Source: UBA10646 sp046296295
Lineage (GTDB): Bacteria > Bacteroidota > Bacteroidia > Chitinophagales > Chitinophagaceae
DNA length: 64,000 nt
Assembly (NCBI GenBank): GCA_046296295.1
Contig: JBKBLG010000002.1
Location: 124,001-188,000 of the forward strand
Direction: 5' to 3'
Part shown: positions 8,930-17,775 of the stretch, one piece after another
Numbering within the stretch: the stretch's first letter is position 1
How the letters are laid out: every line of letters begins with the position of its first letter
Program-made: the position numbers and the translations under genes
Notes under the pieces: generated by a model
The model's input: the letters and a program-made list of their open reading frames with translations, nothing else
The model's database searches: none
Told to the model about the DNA's origin: nothing

Positions 8930-9712
8930 ATGCAAAATCCGCCATTAACTATTACATTTTTAGGTACCGGCACCAGTAGTGGTGTGCCTATGATTGGATG
9001 TAATTGCGAAGTATGCCAAAGCAATAACCCTAAAGATAAAAGGCTACGCAGCAGCATTCTCATATGTTCTGCCACAACACGTATTGTTATTGACACTACA
9101 CCCGATTTCAGGTACCAAATGCTACGCATTAATAACCAGCAACTCGATGCCGTAGTATACACACATGCTCACAAAGACCATATTGCCGGCTTAGACGATG
9201 TAAGAGCTTACAACTTTACGCAGCAAAGAGCTATGGATATTTACGCTACAGAAGCCACGCAAGCTGCACTCAAAAAAGAGTTTGCCTATGCTTTTGCAGA
9301 TCATAAATACCCCGGCGTTCCTGAATTACGGCTGCATACCATTGCCACAGCTCCATTTCAAATCGGAGATATTTACTTTGAGCCAATACAAGTGTGGCAT
9401 CATAAAATGCCGGTACTTGGTTTTAAATTGGGGAATTTTATATATATTACCGACGCAAATGCAATTGATACTGAAGAGCTTGAAAAGCTGTACGATGCCG
9501 ATATTCTGGTATTAAATGCCTTGCGAAAAGAGGCGCACATTTCGCACTTTACATTGTCGCAAGCGGTAGACATTGTAACACGAACAAAGGCCAAACAAGC
9601 CTATTTCACGCATATCAGTCATCAGCTAGGTTTGCACAACGCCATCAATGCAAGCTTACCCCCTAACATATCATTGGCATACGATGGCTTAACTCTCCAA
9701 ATAAAAAAGTAG
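8930..9712 (+). CDS. MBL-fold metallo-hydrolase, PhnP/RNase Z-like
   Basis: A 260-residue protein opening with TITFLGTGTSSGVPMIGC, the strand-loop start of PhnP-like phosphodiesterases and RNase Z relatives, with CNCEVC like the structural zinc motif of PhnP. The catalytic motif YTHAHKDHIAGLDD (HxHxDH) is at about residue 76. Later metal ligands lie in VWHHKMPVLGF and ITDANAI, and the C-terminal His in YFTHISHQLG. It probably hydrolyses a cyclic phosphodiester or similar. The in-frame TTG at 8921 lies inside the promoter box, so ATG 8930 is preferred. Confidence 0.87.
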   Translation: MQNPPLTITFLGTGTSSGVPMIGCNCEVCQSNNPKDKRLRSSILICSATTRIVIDTTPDFRYQMLRINNQQLDAVVYTHAHKDHIAGLDDVRAYNFTQQRAMDIYATEATQAALKKEFAYAFADHKYPGVPELRLHTIATAPFQIGDIYFEPIQVWHHKMPVLGFKLGNFIYITDANAIDTEELEKLYDADILVLNALRKEAHISHFTLSQAVDIVTRTKAKQAYFTHISHQLGLHNAINASLPPNISLAYDGLTLQIKK

Positions 9713-9746
9713 TAGCATATAACGCCTTTTTTAAACAAAAAGCGTT

Positions 9747-10670
9747 ATGAAAGCAATTGTACAGTATTTCCAATTTTCACGCAAAGAGCGTGTAGCCGCT
9801 GTAGCACTGTTAGTAATAGGTGTAACACTTTTTGCGGTGCCGTGGTGGCTAACATCGGCTAAAAGCCAGCAACAAACCATAACAGCACCACCACCGCAAA
9901 TCGTACAAAACAATCTGCCAGATGCGACAATACCAACCGATGCCTCAGCCGAAACCGAAGCCTCGCCCAAAAACACACTTTTTTACTTCGACCCAAATAC
10001 CGCTAGTTTGGCCGATCTCGAACGATTAGGCCTACGCAGCAAAGCCGCACAAACCATCTTAAACTATCGCAATAAGGGCGGCAAGTTTCGTCAAGCTTCC
10101 GATTTACGTAAGATATATACCCTCTCCCCAACCGATGCCGAACGCCTTATTCCTTATGTTCGAATAACATCGGTACCACACCATCAGAGCATACCTTACG
10201 GTAAATACGAAAGCACCCCGCACATTAATAAAAGGCCCAATACAATAGATATTAATACTGCCAGCGAAGCCGATTTCGAGCAACTACCTGGTATTGGCAA
10301 AGTACTTGCTGCACGTATCGTAAAGTTTAGAAACGCCAAGCAAGGCTTTCAACAAATAGAGGAGGTCGCTCAAACCTATGGCTTAACCGAACCTACCTTT
10401 CAACAAATAAAACCGTACTTAACCATTAGCCAGCAAGCAACCATAGCTACCAATAAACAACCACAACAGCACCTTACGGTAAATATTAACGAAGCCGGTT
10501 GGCAACAACTACAACAACATTGCAGCACCATCAACAGCGATATTGCTAGTGCTATTATAACACTACGCAAAAAGTATGGAAGCATACAAAACAGTTCAGA
10601 TCTTAAACGCATTGTATTTCTAACCGAGGCACAAATACAAGCCATAGCCAACTGCTTTAACCTACCATAA
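9747..10670 (+). CDS. ComEA-like helix-hairpin-helix protein, membrane anchored
   Basis: A 307-residue protein with one N-terminal membrane segment (about residues 16-34, VAAVALLVIGVTLFAVPWWL), a Pro/Gln/Ala-rich linker, then three helix-hairpin-helix units. The first begins FDPNTASLADLERLGL and the second is a textbook ComEA unit, DINTASEADFEQLPGIGKVLAARI. The third, beginning LTVNINEAGWQQL, is degenerate. ComEA binds double-stranded DNA at the cell surface and feeds it to the ComEC channel during natural transformation. Single-pass HhH proteins of this kind are common in Bacteroidota and their role is not always proven. Two dispersed repeat copies (10193 and 10471) lie within it, in different frames. 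No other com genes are nearby. Confidence 0.85.
   Translation: MKAIVQYFQFSRKERVAAVALLVIGVTLFAVPWWLTSAKSQQQTITAPPPQIVQNNLPDATIPTDASAETEASPKNTLFYFDPNTASLADLERLGLRSKAAQTILNYRNKGGKFRQASDLRKIYTLSPTDAERLIPYVRITSVPHHQSIPYGKYESTPHINKRPNTIDINTASEADFEQLPGIGKVLAARIVKFRNAKQGFQQIEEVAQTYGLTEPTFQQIKPYLTISQQATIATNKQPQQHLTVNINEAGWQQLQQHCSTINSDIASAIITLRKKYGSIQNSSDLKRIVFLTEAQIQAIANCFNLP
10193..10206 (-). repeat. Dispersed repeat copy inside the ComEA-like gene (first)
   Basis: ACCTTACGGTAAAT, read as Pro-Tyr-Gly-Lys, a frame different from the second copy in the same gene. Confidence 0.85.
10471..10484 (-). repeat. Dispersed repeat copy inside the ComEA-like gene (second)
   Basis: ACCTTACGGTAAAT, read as Leu-Thr-Val-Asn at the start of the third HhH unit. 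Confidence 0.9.
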
Positions 10671-10944
10671 ATAGCTAGCATAACAAACAGTAATCATGTT
10701 TTGCAATAAGGTAAAACCGTTGCCCAATCGGGTTTCGCATATACTAGAGTGTGTAAGAAATGAGTACTTTTACGGTATATCCAAATTCTATCACGAAAAA
10801 TGTACTTATGAAAACCTTAAACAACAGGGGGCATACTTTATCGCTGTTTAATATGCGGCTTAAAAAGTTCATGTTTATTAAGGCATGTTTTAAGAACGCT
10901 TCCATTCTTTCTACATCTTTTAATGATGGTTAAGTACCATTTTA
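10671..10944 (+). other. Intergenic stretch with no convincing gene
   Basis: About 270 bases before the promoter of the LruC lipoprotein gene. A 41-codon frame starts with ATG at 10808 and ends at 10933, but has no visible family features. A loose inverted repeat (CTTAAAA with CATG, then CATG with TTTTAAG) lies near 10860-10895. No terminator with a clear T-tract was found for the ComEA-like gene. Confidence 0.5.
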
Positions 10945-10975
10945 TTGGCATCCCAACTGCCTCAAAGTAGCTTTG
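10945..10975 (+). promoter_or_regulatory. Promoter of the LruC lipoprotein gene
   Basis: TTG at 10945-10947, then 20 bases, then TAGCTTTGC at 10968-10975 or so, a good fit to the Bacteroidota -33/-7 pattern, 43 bases before the ATG. Confidence 0.55.
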
Positions 10976-11017
10976 CTATCAAATCCAATAGTTTTTTCTA
11001 CAAACTCAAACGCAGTT

Positions 11018-13075
11018 ATGAAACGCATTTATTCATGGTTATTTTTATCGCTTACCGTTGTTGCTTTTGCCTGTAAAAAAGGCGAAGAACTCAATGCCGA
11101 TAACGGTAATAATACCACCAAAGTAGCCCCAGACGGTTTCACTTATAACACGTCGAAAACAATCAATTTAAACATTCGATTGCTCACCAACGATAACCAA
11201 CCTATAAAAGGTGTTATCGTAAGTTTATATCCGGGCACTACCAATACCGATGTAAGCAATATCATGTTTAAAGGCATGACAGATGCCACTGGTACTTTAA
11301 GAGCTACACTAGCCGTACCGTCTTACATAGATACTTTTACGGTTGACCCCGAGTATGTAGGCTTAATGCGTTATGCCAAAACCTATTTAACCTCTAATCA
11401 ACTCAATGTTACCATTGGCGGTGCAGGTGGTTTTTCTGGCAATGTAGCCGGCCGCGGTATAGATATGCCTAACAAATGGTACATCGGCGAAAACAGAGTA
11501 GAAAACAGTGTTGTATACAAATACATGGGCACTTACAATAACCTAGGCCGCCCCAGTTATTTAACAACTCCAGGCGATATTATAAGCGCCGGTTTATTAA
11601 GCCGCATCAACCAATCATTACCTGAAAGAACAGATGTTCGTCAGGCTCACCCCGAGTACTTATCAAGTACTGCTACTCCAGATATTGTTATTACCCAACT
11701 CGCAGACGTATGGTTAACATTTGTGCATGAAGGTGCAGGTTACCTTAATTCACTTGGTTATTTTGTGTACAATACCAATAACCCTCCTACCAACCCAGCT
11801 CAAATAGATACTATATATCACGTATTACCAAATGCATCTCTGAACGGTAGCGGTGGCGATATGCGTAGTGGAGATAAAGTATACCTGGGCCGCTATGATG
11901 CTGGTAAAAGCATTGGCTTCGTAATTTTTGCCAATGGCTGGAGTAGCAGTTCACGCACAGTTAATACGAATGCAGATAAATTTTACAGTAATACAAACTT
12001 TAACCCAGAACCTACTGCTGCTTTAAGAAGGCATCATGTGCTTTTATATGACCAAACAGAACAAATGTTTTTAGTTGGTTTCGAAGATATAAATAGATCC
12101 TTCTCTGGTTGCGACCATGATTTTAACGACTTAGTATTTTACTGTAAGAGTAATCCTGTTACCGCCATTTCTACCGACAACGTTGCCAATATGGATATAC
12201 CAACCGATAGCGATGGCGATGGTGTTGCCAATACTGTAGATGAATTTCCTAACGACCCTGCTCGTGCCTACCGTTATTATTATCCATCTCAAAACAATTG
12301 GGCTACCATTGCTTTTGAAGATTTGTGGCCGGCAAGCGGCGACTATGATATGAACGATCTGCTGATCGATTATCGCTACACTTTTATTTGTAATGCTGCT
12401 AACAATGTAGTAGATATGAATGCCAGCTATGCCATTGGTGCAGCCGGTGCTAGCTTTAACAATGGCTTTGGCTTACAGTTAGATGTTGCCCCAAGTGCAA
12501 TTAGCAGTATAACAGGCCGTAGAATTACAGGCAACTATCTCAGTTTCAATGCCAATGGTACCGAAGCAGGCCAATCAAAAGCAGTTATTATTCCTTTCGA
12601 TAACCATAGAAGTTTAATTAGCGATCCATCAGGTTCTATCTTCATTAATACACAAATGGATCGACCTAGAGTAAGTGGCGACACTGTAAATCTTAGCATT
12701 GCCTTCGCACAACCAATGCCAGTTGCAGGCTTGCTATCAACCCCAATGAATCACTTTATCATCAGCAACCAACGCCGTGGTTACGAGGTACACCTACCAG
12801 GTTACTTACCAACCGATAAGGCCGATGCCAGCTTGTTTGGTCAGTGGTCTGATAATACTAGCCCTCAAAACAATCGTTACTACCTTGCTAAAGATAACAG
12901 TCCTTGGGCTATTAACTTCTTGCAAAAATTCATCCACCCAACAGAAACAAGCAATATTAAAGATGCTTACTTACGTTACACGAATTGGGTGAACAGTAGC
13001 GGCACCACCAATACCGATTGGTACAGTAACACTGGTGCAGGCTACCGCAACAATGCCTTGATTTATACGAGATAG
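11018..13075 (+). CDS. LruC-domain outer-membrane lipoprotein
   Basis: A 685-residue lipoprotein. The signal peptide ends at VAFAC, where the Cys would be lipidated, followed by KKGEE. The first part (residues about 50-115) looks like a carboxypeptidase-regulatory-type beta-sandwich. A middle region with FLVGFEDINRSFSGCDHDFNDLVFY matches a DUF4114-type motif. The C-terminal part opens with a calcium-binding repeat DSDGDGVANTVDEFPNDP and continues into the LruC domain with DYDMNDLLIDYRY. LruC proteins are surface-associated in Leptospira and Bacteroidota, with unknown role. The ATG at 11018 is chosen because the signal peptide starts there; an upstream TTG at 10973 lies inside the promoter box. 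Confidence 0.85.
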   Translation: MKRIYSWLFLSLTVVAFACKKGEELNADNGNNTTKVAPDGFTYNTSKTINLNIRLLTNDNQPIKGVIVSLYPGTTNTDVSNIMFKGMTDATGTLRATLAVPSYIDTFTVDPEYVGLMRYAKTYLTSNQLNVTIGGAGGFSGNVAGRGIDMPNKWYIGENRVENSVVYKYMGTYNNLGRPSYLTTPGDIISAGLLSRINQSLPERTDVRQAHPEYLSSTATPDIVITQLADVWLTFVHEGAGYLNSLGYFVYNTNNPPTNPAQIDTIYHVLPNASLNGSGGDMRSGDKVYLGRYDAGKSIGFVIFANGWSSSSRTVNTNADKFYSNTNFNPEPTAALRRHHVLLYDQTEQMFLVGFEDINRSFSGCDHDFNDLVFYCKSNPVTAISTDNVANMDIPTDSDGDGVANTVDEFPNDPARAYRYYYPSQNNWATIAFEDLWPASGDYDMNDLLIDYRYTFICNAANNVVDMNASYAIGAAGASFNNGFGLQLDVAPSAISSITGRRITGNYLSFNANGTEAGQSKAVIIPFDNHRSLISDPSGSIFINTQMDRPRVSGDTVNLSIAFAQPMPVAGLLSTPMNHFIISNQRRGYEVHLPGYLPTDKADASLFGQWSDNTSPQNNRYYLAKDNSPWAINFLQKFIHPTETSNIKDAYLRYTNWVNSSGTTNTDWYSNTGAGYRNNALIYTR

Positions 13076-13108
13076 TGTTTGTATATAGGTAGAAAAAACA
13101 ATCCGAGT

Positions 13109-13135
13109 GGCAGCCTTAATAGGGCTGCCTTTTTT
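13109..13135 (+). terminator. Terminator of the LruC lipoprotein gene
   Basis: Stem GGCAGCC / GGCTGCC with loop TTAATAG, followed by six T. The opposite strand lacks a T-tract, so it serves the plus strand only. Confidence 0.9.
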
Positions 13136-13144
13136 AGCATCATT

Positions 13145-13158
13145 ACTTTACGGTAAAT
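13145..13158 (-). repeat. Dispersed repeat, one mismatch, over the S41 stop codon
   Basis: ACTTTACGGTAAATG; the core differs by one base from consensus. The stop codon of the minus-strand peptidase gene falls within it. Confidence 0.6.
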
Positions 13159-14644
13159 GCTGCCGCATCAACGCCTGTACTTGAAGTAATGCACTGTCTT
13201 TCCCTTCTTTTACCGCAAGGGCCGTTGGCTTCACCCACACGTCGGGCAGTACACCACGTGCAGTTTTATCGGCGAAGGTTTTATTAGGAAACACCATTCT
13301 ATACAATGGTAAGCGAACTCTAATACCACTGTTAGGCAATGTAATAGTGGCAGTATTAATAGCACTGTTACCGTAACTACCACCACCCGATTCATCGCCA
13401 ACAATAGTAACATTCAATTGCCCCTTCAAAGCATTGGTGAACATGGTGGCAGCCGAAAATGTATAGCCATTTTGCAATATATAAATACGACCATCGAAAT
13501 GATGCTTTTGAAATGGCCGATGCACTTCTTTCTCATAGCTTCGCATGTGGTAATTACTATCGGCGGCATTGCGTTTGGTACGCAACTGCAAGCCTAACCA
13601 AAACAACCAACGCGGTTGTATATACTTACCGTTAACACCAAAATTTCTACGAATGGCCATTACGGTATCGGCATCTTTAAATGGGTGTTTTATGAGATAG
13701 CGTGTAAGCAATACATTACGTGCTACCCTACCGCCAGTATTATTGCGAACATCAATGGCAAGTTGTTGAATACGATGTTCTGTAATCGTTGCAAATGATT
13801 GTCGCAAAAAACGCCGCATAGCGTACCTGCTAAAACTACCAATGCGTAAATAAGCAGTATGCTGCGATGTATCAATTTGTAACTGTAAGGTTTGTGCCTT
13901 TTCTCTTTTTCTAATGGCTCGCTTGCTAAGTATACTTTTAGTTACAACAGTTGCTATTGTTTTTTTGGTAGTATCTTTCTTTACTATAAAATTTTTTAGC
14001 ACCGTTGTTTTTGCTTGGCCGGTTGTATCAATAAAATTGATTTGATACGCTGTATCTAAGCCAAGTATCAAACGATACATTCCTGCAAAGCTGTTGCTGA
14101 GGTATAGATATTTAAAACTTAGTGCATTACCATCGGTACTAATAAATTGTTGTAATGTATCTATATACCATCGGGCTGTTTTACTATTAATATGTGTAAT
14201 GTAGCTGCCGCGTGTTAGTGTAGTATCATTTACCGTAAGGCTTCGTATTAACACCATACTATCGGCATTAATAATACGTACCATAAGGGGCATTTGCGGC
14301 CCTTTGTATTGATCGTTCCATTTTGTGTAAGCTTTAGAAAACTGTACCGATGTATGGCCACACTTAATTTGTGCTACCACTTGCGCTAATGCATTTTTTA
14401 AGGGCAGCTCGCTTATACTATCGGGTATACTTTGCAGCACCTGTTGAAAAGCACTATCAATAGTGCTTTTTGGGGTATACCAAAATGTGCTTGGGTGTTG
14501 TTGATACAGTATGCGTTGCAGCAATTGCACATCGGCCTTAGCAGCACTAGCACTAAGCTTGGGAGGGGGTGTAACTAATTTGGTACTGGTACAACTACTT
14601 TGCAACCATACACACCATAAAGCAATACACAATAACCATTTCAT
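13148..14644 (-). CDS. S41 family peptidase, lipoprotein
   Basis: A 498-residue protein with a lipoprotein signal (MKWLLCIALWCVWLQSSC). The C-terminal half is the tail-specific protease fold: IDVRNNTGG in the core, then YILQNGYTFSAATMF, where the Ser after Phe is the probable nucleophile, and GDESGGGSYGNSA. Unlike classical CtpA proteins I see no clear PDZ domain, though the stretch around residues 100-150 may be a divergent one. It is likely attached to the cell envelope and cleaves or processes a peptide substrate that cannot be named. It starts two bases after the stop of thiL, so the two are probably co-transcribed. Two repeat copies touch it (14227 and, at the stop, 13145). Confidence 0.85.
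   Translation of the reverse strand: MKWLLCIALWCVWLQSSCTSTKLVTPPPKLSASAAKADVQLLQRILYQQHPSTFWYTPKSTIDSAFQQVLQSIPDSISELPLKNALAQVVAQIKCGHTSVQFSKAYTKWNDQYKGPQMPLMVRIINADSMVLIRSLTVNDTTLTRGSYITHINSKTARWYIDTLQQFISTDGNALSFKYLYLSNSFAGMYRLILGLDTAYQINFIDTTGQAKTTVLKNFIVKKDTTKKTIATVVTKSILSKRAIRKREKAQTLQLQIDTSQHTAYLRIGSFSRYAMRRFLRQSFATITEHRIQQLAIDVRNNTGGRVARNVLLTRYLIKHPFKDADTVMAIRRNFGVNGKYIQPRWLFWLGLQLRTKRNAADSNYHMRSYEKEVHRPFQKHHFDGRIYILQNGYTFSAATMFTNALKGQLNVTIVGDESGGGSYGNSAINTATITLPNSGIRVRLPLYRMVFPNKTFADKTARGVLPDVWVKPTALAVKEGKDSALLQVQALMRQHLP
14227..14240 (+). repeat. Dispersed repeat copy inside the S41 peptidase gene
   Basis: CATTTACCGTAAGG followed by C; read on the minus strand as Leu-Thr-Val-Asn-Asp. 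Confidence 0.9.
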
Positions 14645-14646
14645 AT

Positions 14647-15675
14647 TTATGCAAATGCATTCCAGCCTTGTGCTGTAATATCGTGTAAGTTATTGCTTCG
14701 TGTAATGAGCTTTTTACCTTCTTCTACTTCGGTGATGTAACCAATTACAGCAATTTCTTCGTTGAGGGTAATTTTATCGTAATCTTTTTGTGATAAAGTA
14801 AAGAGTAGCTCGTAATCTTCGCCGCCACTTAAAGCACAAACTGTAGGATCTAACCCAAATTTAAAGGCTGCTTTACGGGCATCTTCATGTATAGGCAACT
14901 TTTCTTCGTAGATGCGGCAGCCAACATTACTTTGCTTACAAATGTGTAGTATTTCGCTGCTTAGGCCATCGCTTACATCCATCATTGCTGTTGGTAGTAT
15001 TTGTTGTGCTTCGAAAAAGCTAATGATATCTTTTCTTGCTTCGGGCTTTAACAAGCGGCCCACTATGTAATTTTCATTTTCTAAATCGGGTTGCACCCCT
15101 GGGTTTTCTAAAAATATTTTTTTCTCACGTTCTAGTAAAGTGAGCCCTAGAAATGAAGCACCCAGATCGCCTGATACACAAATTAAATCGCCTTTTTTTG
15201 CGGTATTACGTTTTACAATTTGTTCGGCATTAGCTTCACCAATAGCTGTAACTGAAATAATGAAACCTTTTTGACTGCTGCTGGTGTCGCCACCAATTAA
15301 ATCTACGCCATATTTTTCGCAAGCAGCATATACACCTTCATAAAACTCAGTGAGTGCTTCAACACTAAACCTATTGCTAAAGGCTACACTCATGGTAATA
15401 TGGGTGGGTGTAGCATTCATGGCATAAATATCGCTTACATTCACTACTACACTTTTATAACCTAAATGTTTGAGTGGTGTGTACATTAAATCAAAGTGTA
15501 CACCCTCTATCAATAAATCGGTGCTTATTACTGTTTGCTTCCCAAAATGATCAATCACGGCAGCATCGTCGCCTATGCCAAGCATAGTACTAGCATTGGT
15601 AATTTCAAAGTTTTTGGTGAGGTGATCAATCAAACCAAACTCGCCCAAACTAGCTATCTCAGTTCTGTTACTCAT
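14647..15675 (-). CDS. thiL: Thiamine-monophosphate kinase
   Basis: A 342-residue soluble enzyme that phosphorylates thiamine monophosphate to the active diphosphate cofactor. Family signatures are the N-terminal GEFGLIDHLTK, the metal-binding GIGDDAAV (about residues 36-43), STDLLIEGVHF, VVVNVSDIYAMNATP and GGDTSSS, then LSGGEDYELLFTL near the C-terminus. It belongs to the AIR synthase/PurM fold. The gene lies between an inositol monophosphatase and a peptidase, not in a thiamine operon, and no TPP riboswitch is apparent upstream. Confidence 0.95.
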   Translation of the reverse strand: MSNRTEIASLGEFGLIDHLTKNFEITNASTMLGIGDDAAVIDHFGKQTVISTDLLIEGVHFDLMYTPLKHLGYKSVVVNVSDIYAMNATPTHITMSVAFSNRFSVEALTEFYEGVYAACEKYGVDLIGGDTSSSQKGFIISVTAIGEANAEQIVKRNTAKKGDLICVSGDLGASFLGLTLLEREKKIFLENPGVQPDLENENYIVGRLLKPEARKDIISFFEAQQILPTAMMDVSDGLSSEILHICKQSNVGCRIYEEKLPIHEDARKAAFKFGLDPTVCALSGGEDYELLFTLSQKDYDKITLNEEIAVIGYITEVEEGKKLITRSNNLHDITAQGWNAFA

Positions 15676-15684
15676 AATAGGTTG

Positions 15685-16458
15685 TTAAATGTTACCGCCA
15701 TTAATAACGGCATGTAATTGTTCGTGAATAATACCATTGGTGGCCAACAAATGTGGCTGATATACACTATAGGCATCGCCTTTAAAGTCGGTTACTTTAC
15801 CACCTGCCTCTTCTACCAATAAAAACCCCGCTGCACTATCCCAAGCATTAAGTTTATGCTCATAAAACCCATCGAAACGGCCGGCAGCTACCCAGCACAA
15901 ATCAATAGCTGCACTGCCTAACCTACGCACAGCAATGCCTTTGCGTACCAACTTATCAAACACTTGCAATGGGCCATTTTCAGACTCTAAATATGTGTAC
16001 GGAAAGCCAGTAACTAAGCACGCCTTCGTAAGTTCTTGTTGCTTCGATACACGAATAGGCTTACCGTTCAGCGTTGCCCCTTTTCCTTTTTCAGCTACAA
16101 ATAGCTCGTTCATAAAAGGGTTATATACTGCTCCTAATACCATTGCACCATCTTTCTCAATGCCAATGCTTACACAACAAATGGGTATATGATTAGCAAA
16201 GTTGATGGTACCATCAATCGGGTCAATAATCCATTTATAGTTACTTTCCTGCGGCAAGTTGCCACTCTCTTCCGTTAAAATAGCATGGTCGGGGTAATGC
16301 TTACGAATTACTGCCATAATAGCCGCCTCACTTTCAGTATCGGCTTGGGTAACCAGGTTATTAACCCCTTCTTTGTTTTCTACTGTAAATGTGCCTCCAA
16401 AATAATGCTGCAATACCCCGGCACCTGCATGTGTTGCTTCTAATAAAACAGATAACAT
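15685..16458 (-). CDS. suhB: Inositol monophosphatase family protein (SuhB-like)
   Basis: A 257-residue Mg-dependent, Li-sensitive type phosphatase. Motifs are ILTEESG (metal-binding Glu), IDPIDGTINFANHIP (the family's DPIDGT signature) and WDSAAGFLLVEEAGG near the C-terminus with the third metal Asp. The start is taken as ATG 16458. An upstream in-frame ATG at 16476 would require reading through the promoter box TATATTTG at 16463-16470, and the extra residues look unnatural for the family. The gene is nine bases upstream of thiL and likely forms an operon with it. Whether it acts on inositol phosphate or another sugar phosphate cannot be said. Confidence 0.88.
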   Translation of the reverse strand: MLSVLLEATHAGAGVLQHYFGGTFTVENKEGVNNLVTQADTESEAAIMAVIRKHYPDHAILTEESGNLPQESNYKWIIDPIDGTINFANHIPICCVSIGIEKDGAMVLGAVYNPFMNELFVAEKGKGATLNGKPIRVSKQQELTKACLVTGFPYTYLESENGPLQVFDKLVRKGIAVRRLGSAAIDLCWVAAGRFDGFYEHKLNAWDSAAGFLLVEEAGGKVTDFKGDAYSVYQPHLLATNGIIHEQLHAVINGGNI

Positions 16459-16462
16459 GCTG

Positions 16463-16470
16463 CAAATATA
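16463..16470 (-). promoter_or_regulatory. -7 promoter box, four bases before the suhB-like start
   Basis: TATATTTG on the minus strand is an exact match to TAnnTTTG. The spacing of four bases (CAGC) to the ATG points to a leaderless or nearly leaderless transcript and decides the start. Confidence 0.6.
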
Positions 16471-16533
16471 GCCCAAGCAAGGCGAGCGCTTAGGTTTTGC
16501 TTTGCTTACCTTACTTTAGCAGTATTCGTACGC

Positions 16534-17730
16534 ATGGATTTATCGATCATTATTGTTAATTATCAGGTTCCATATTTTTTGGAGCAGTGCCTGCACAGTG
16601 TGCATGCGGCCATACAACCATTGAATGCAGAAGTATGGGTGGTAGATAACCATTCAAACGACGACAGTCAACCCTACCTTACGCCAAAATTCCCATGGGT
16701 ACATTGGCTTTGGCTCAACGAAAATGTAGGTTTTGCAAAGGCCAATAACTTGGCATTGCAACAATGCACAGGCAAGTATGTACTCTTTCTAAACCCCGAT
16801 ACCATTATTACAAGCAACGCCTTGCAGCAATGTATAAAGCACCTTACGGTAAATGATAAATGCGGTTTGGTAGGTGTACAAATGATAGATGGTGCCGGCC
16901 GGTTTTTGCCGGAAAGCAAGCGCTCCCTCCCTACACCTATTATTAGTTTTTGGAAGATGATTGGTGCCAGTACCCTATTTCCAAACTCTGCCTATTTTAA
17001 TGCCTATGCCTTAGGACATTTGCCGCAAGGCGAAAACCATCCCGTAGCTGTTATTGCCGGTGCATTTATGATGGGGCGGCGCTCACTACTACAACAATTA
17101 CAAGGCTTCGATGAACGTTTTTTTATGTACGGCGAAGATGTAGATATTAGCTATCGAGCAACAATTGCGGGTTTCACCAACTACTACATTGGTAAGGCTA
17201 CAATTGTACATTTTAAAGGCGAAAGTACCCAGCGTGGCAGCTTAAATTACGTTCGTGTTTTTTACGAAGCTATGTTGCTGTTTGTAAGAAAGCATTACCG
17301 AGGAAAGGGTGCATTATTCCTGCGTTTTGCTTTGCAACTAGCTATTATTGCACGAGGCATCTATGCATTTTTCAGCAATATTTTTAGCAGTACAAAGCAA
17401 CCACTAATTACAAGAGCCTTTTTGTATGGCTCTAGCACTGCTGTAACATCGGCAGAACAAGTATTTGCAAATGCCAATACAAGTGCATCGGTAGTATTAC
17501 TGCCCATTAGTAATGCTACCCTTACAGGCAAATCGGTTTGGCAACCCAACGAAGCCCTTGTATGGTGCATAGATGAACAGTTCACCTACGAGCAAGCGGT
17601 TACTTATACACAACGAAAATCGGGCACTTTTTGCCTTTGGCACCAATATGGTAGTGGTGCTGTTGTGGGTAGTGCTCATAAAAATGCAAAAGGTGTGGTT
17701 TTCACTCATGCAAAAAACCCGTTACATTAG
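16534..17730 (+). CDS. Glycosyltransferase family 2
   Basis: A 398-residue protein. The first 250 residues are a GT-A fold: LSIIIVNYQVPYFLEQCLHSV, VWVVDNHSNDDS, LNENVGFAKANNLAL, then LFLNPDTII as the DxD-like motif and FFMYGEDVDISYR as the catalytic acid region. This layout is closest to rhamnosyltransferase-like WbbL enzymes that build cell-surface glycans. A hydrophobic segment near residue 265-285 suggests membrane association. The last 100 residues are unlike the core and of unknown role. One repeat copy at 16841 is read as Leu-Thr-Val-Asn-Asp. It faces the suhB-like gene divergently. Confidence 0.87.
   Translation: MDLSIIIVNYQVPYFLEQCLHSVHAAIQPLNAEVWVVDNHSNDDSQPYLTPKFPWVHWLWLNENVGFAKANNLALQQCTGKYVLFLNPDTIITSNALQQCIKHLTVNDKCGLVGVQMIDGAGRFLPESKRSLPTPIISFWKMIGASTLFPNSAYFNAYALGHLPQGENHPVAVIAGAFMMGRRSLLQQLQGFDERFFMYGEDVDISYRATIAGFTNYYIGKATIVHFKGESTQRGSLNYVRVFYEAMLLFVRKHYRGKGALFLRFALQLAIIARGIYAFFSNIFSSTKQPLITRAFLYGSSTAVTSAEQVFANANTSASVVLLPISNATLTGKSVWQPNEALVWCIDEQFTYEQAVTYTQRKSGTFCLWHQYGSGAVVGSAHKNAKGVVFTHAKNPLH
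16841..16855 (-). repeat. Dispersed repeat copy inside the glycosyltransferase gene
   Basis: Full consensus ACCTTACGGTAAATG on the plus strand, read as Leu-Thr-Val-Asn-Asp. Confidence 0.92.
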
Positions 17731-17743
17731 TACATGCTTGCAA

Positions 17744-17752
17744 TACATTTGC
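17744..17752 (+). promoter_or_regulatory. -7 promoter box of the GH3-family gene
   Basis: TACATTTGC matches TAnnTTTG and lies 23 bases before the ATG. Confidence 0.4.
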
Positions 17753-17775
17753 CATTTTGAAACTCAAATTACAAC

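Noticed and set aside
10808..10933. A 41-codon frame with ATG start
   Set aside because: No family features or promoter box near; kept only as a note in the intergenic entry.
16459..16476. Upstream start for the inositol monophosphatase gene
   Set aside because: It would place the promoter box inside the coding region, and the added residues are not family-like.
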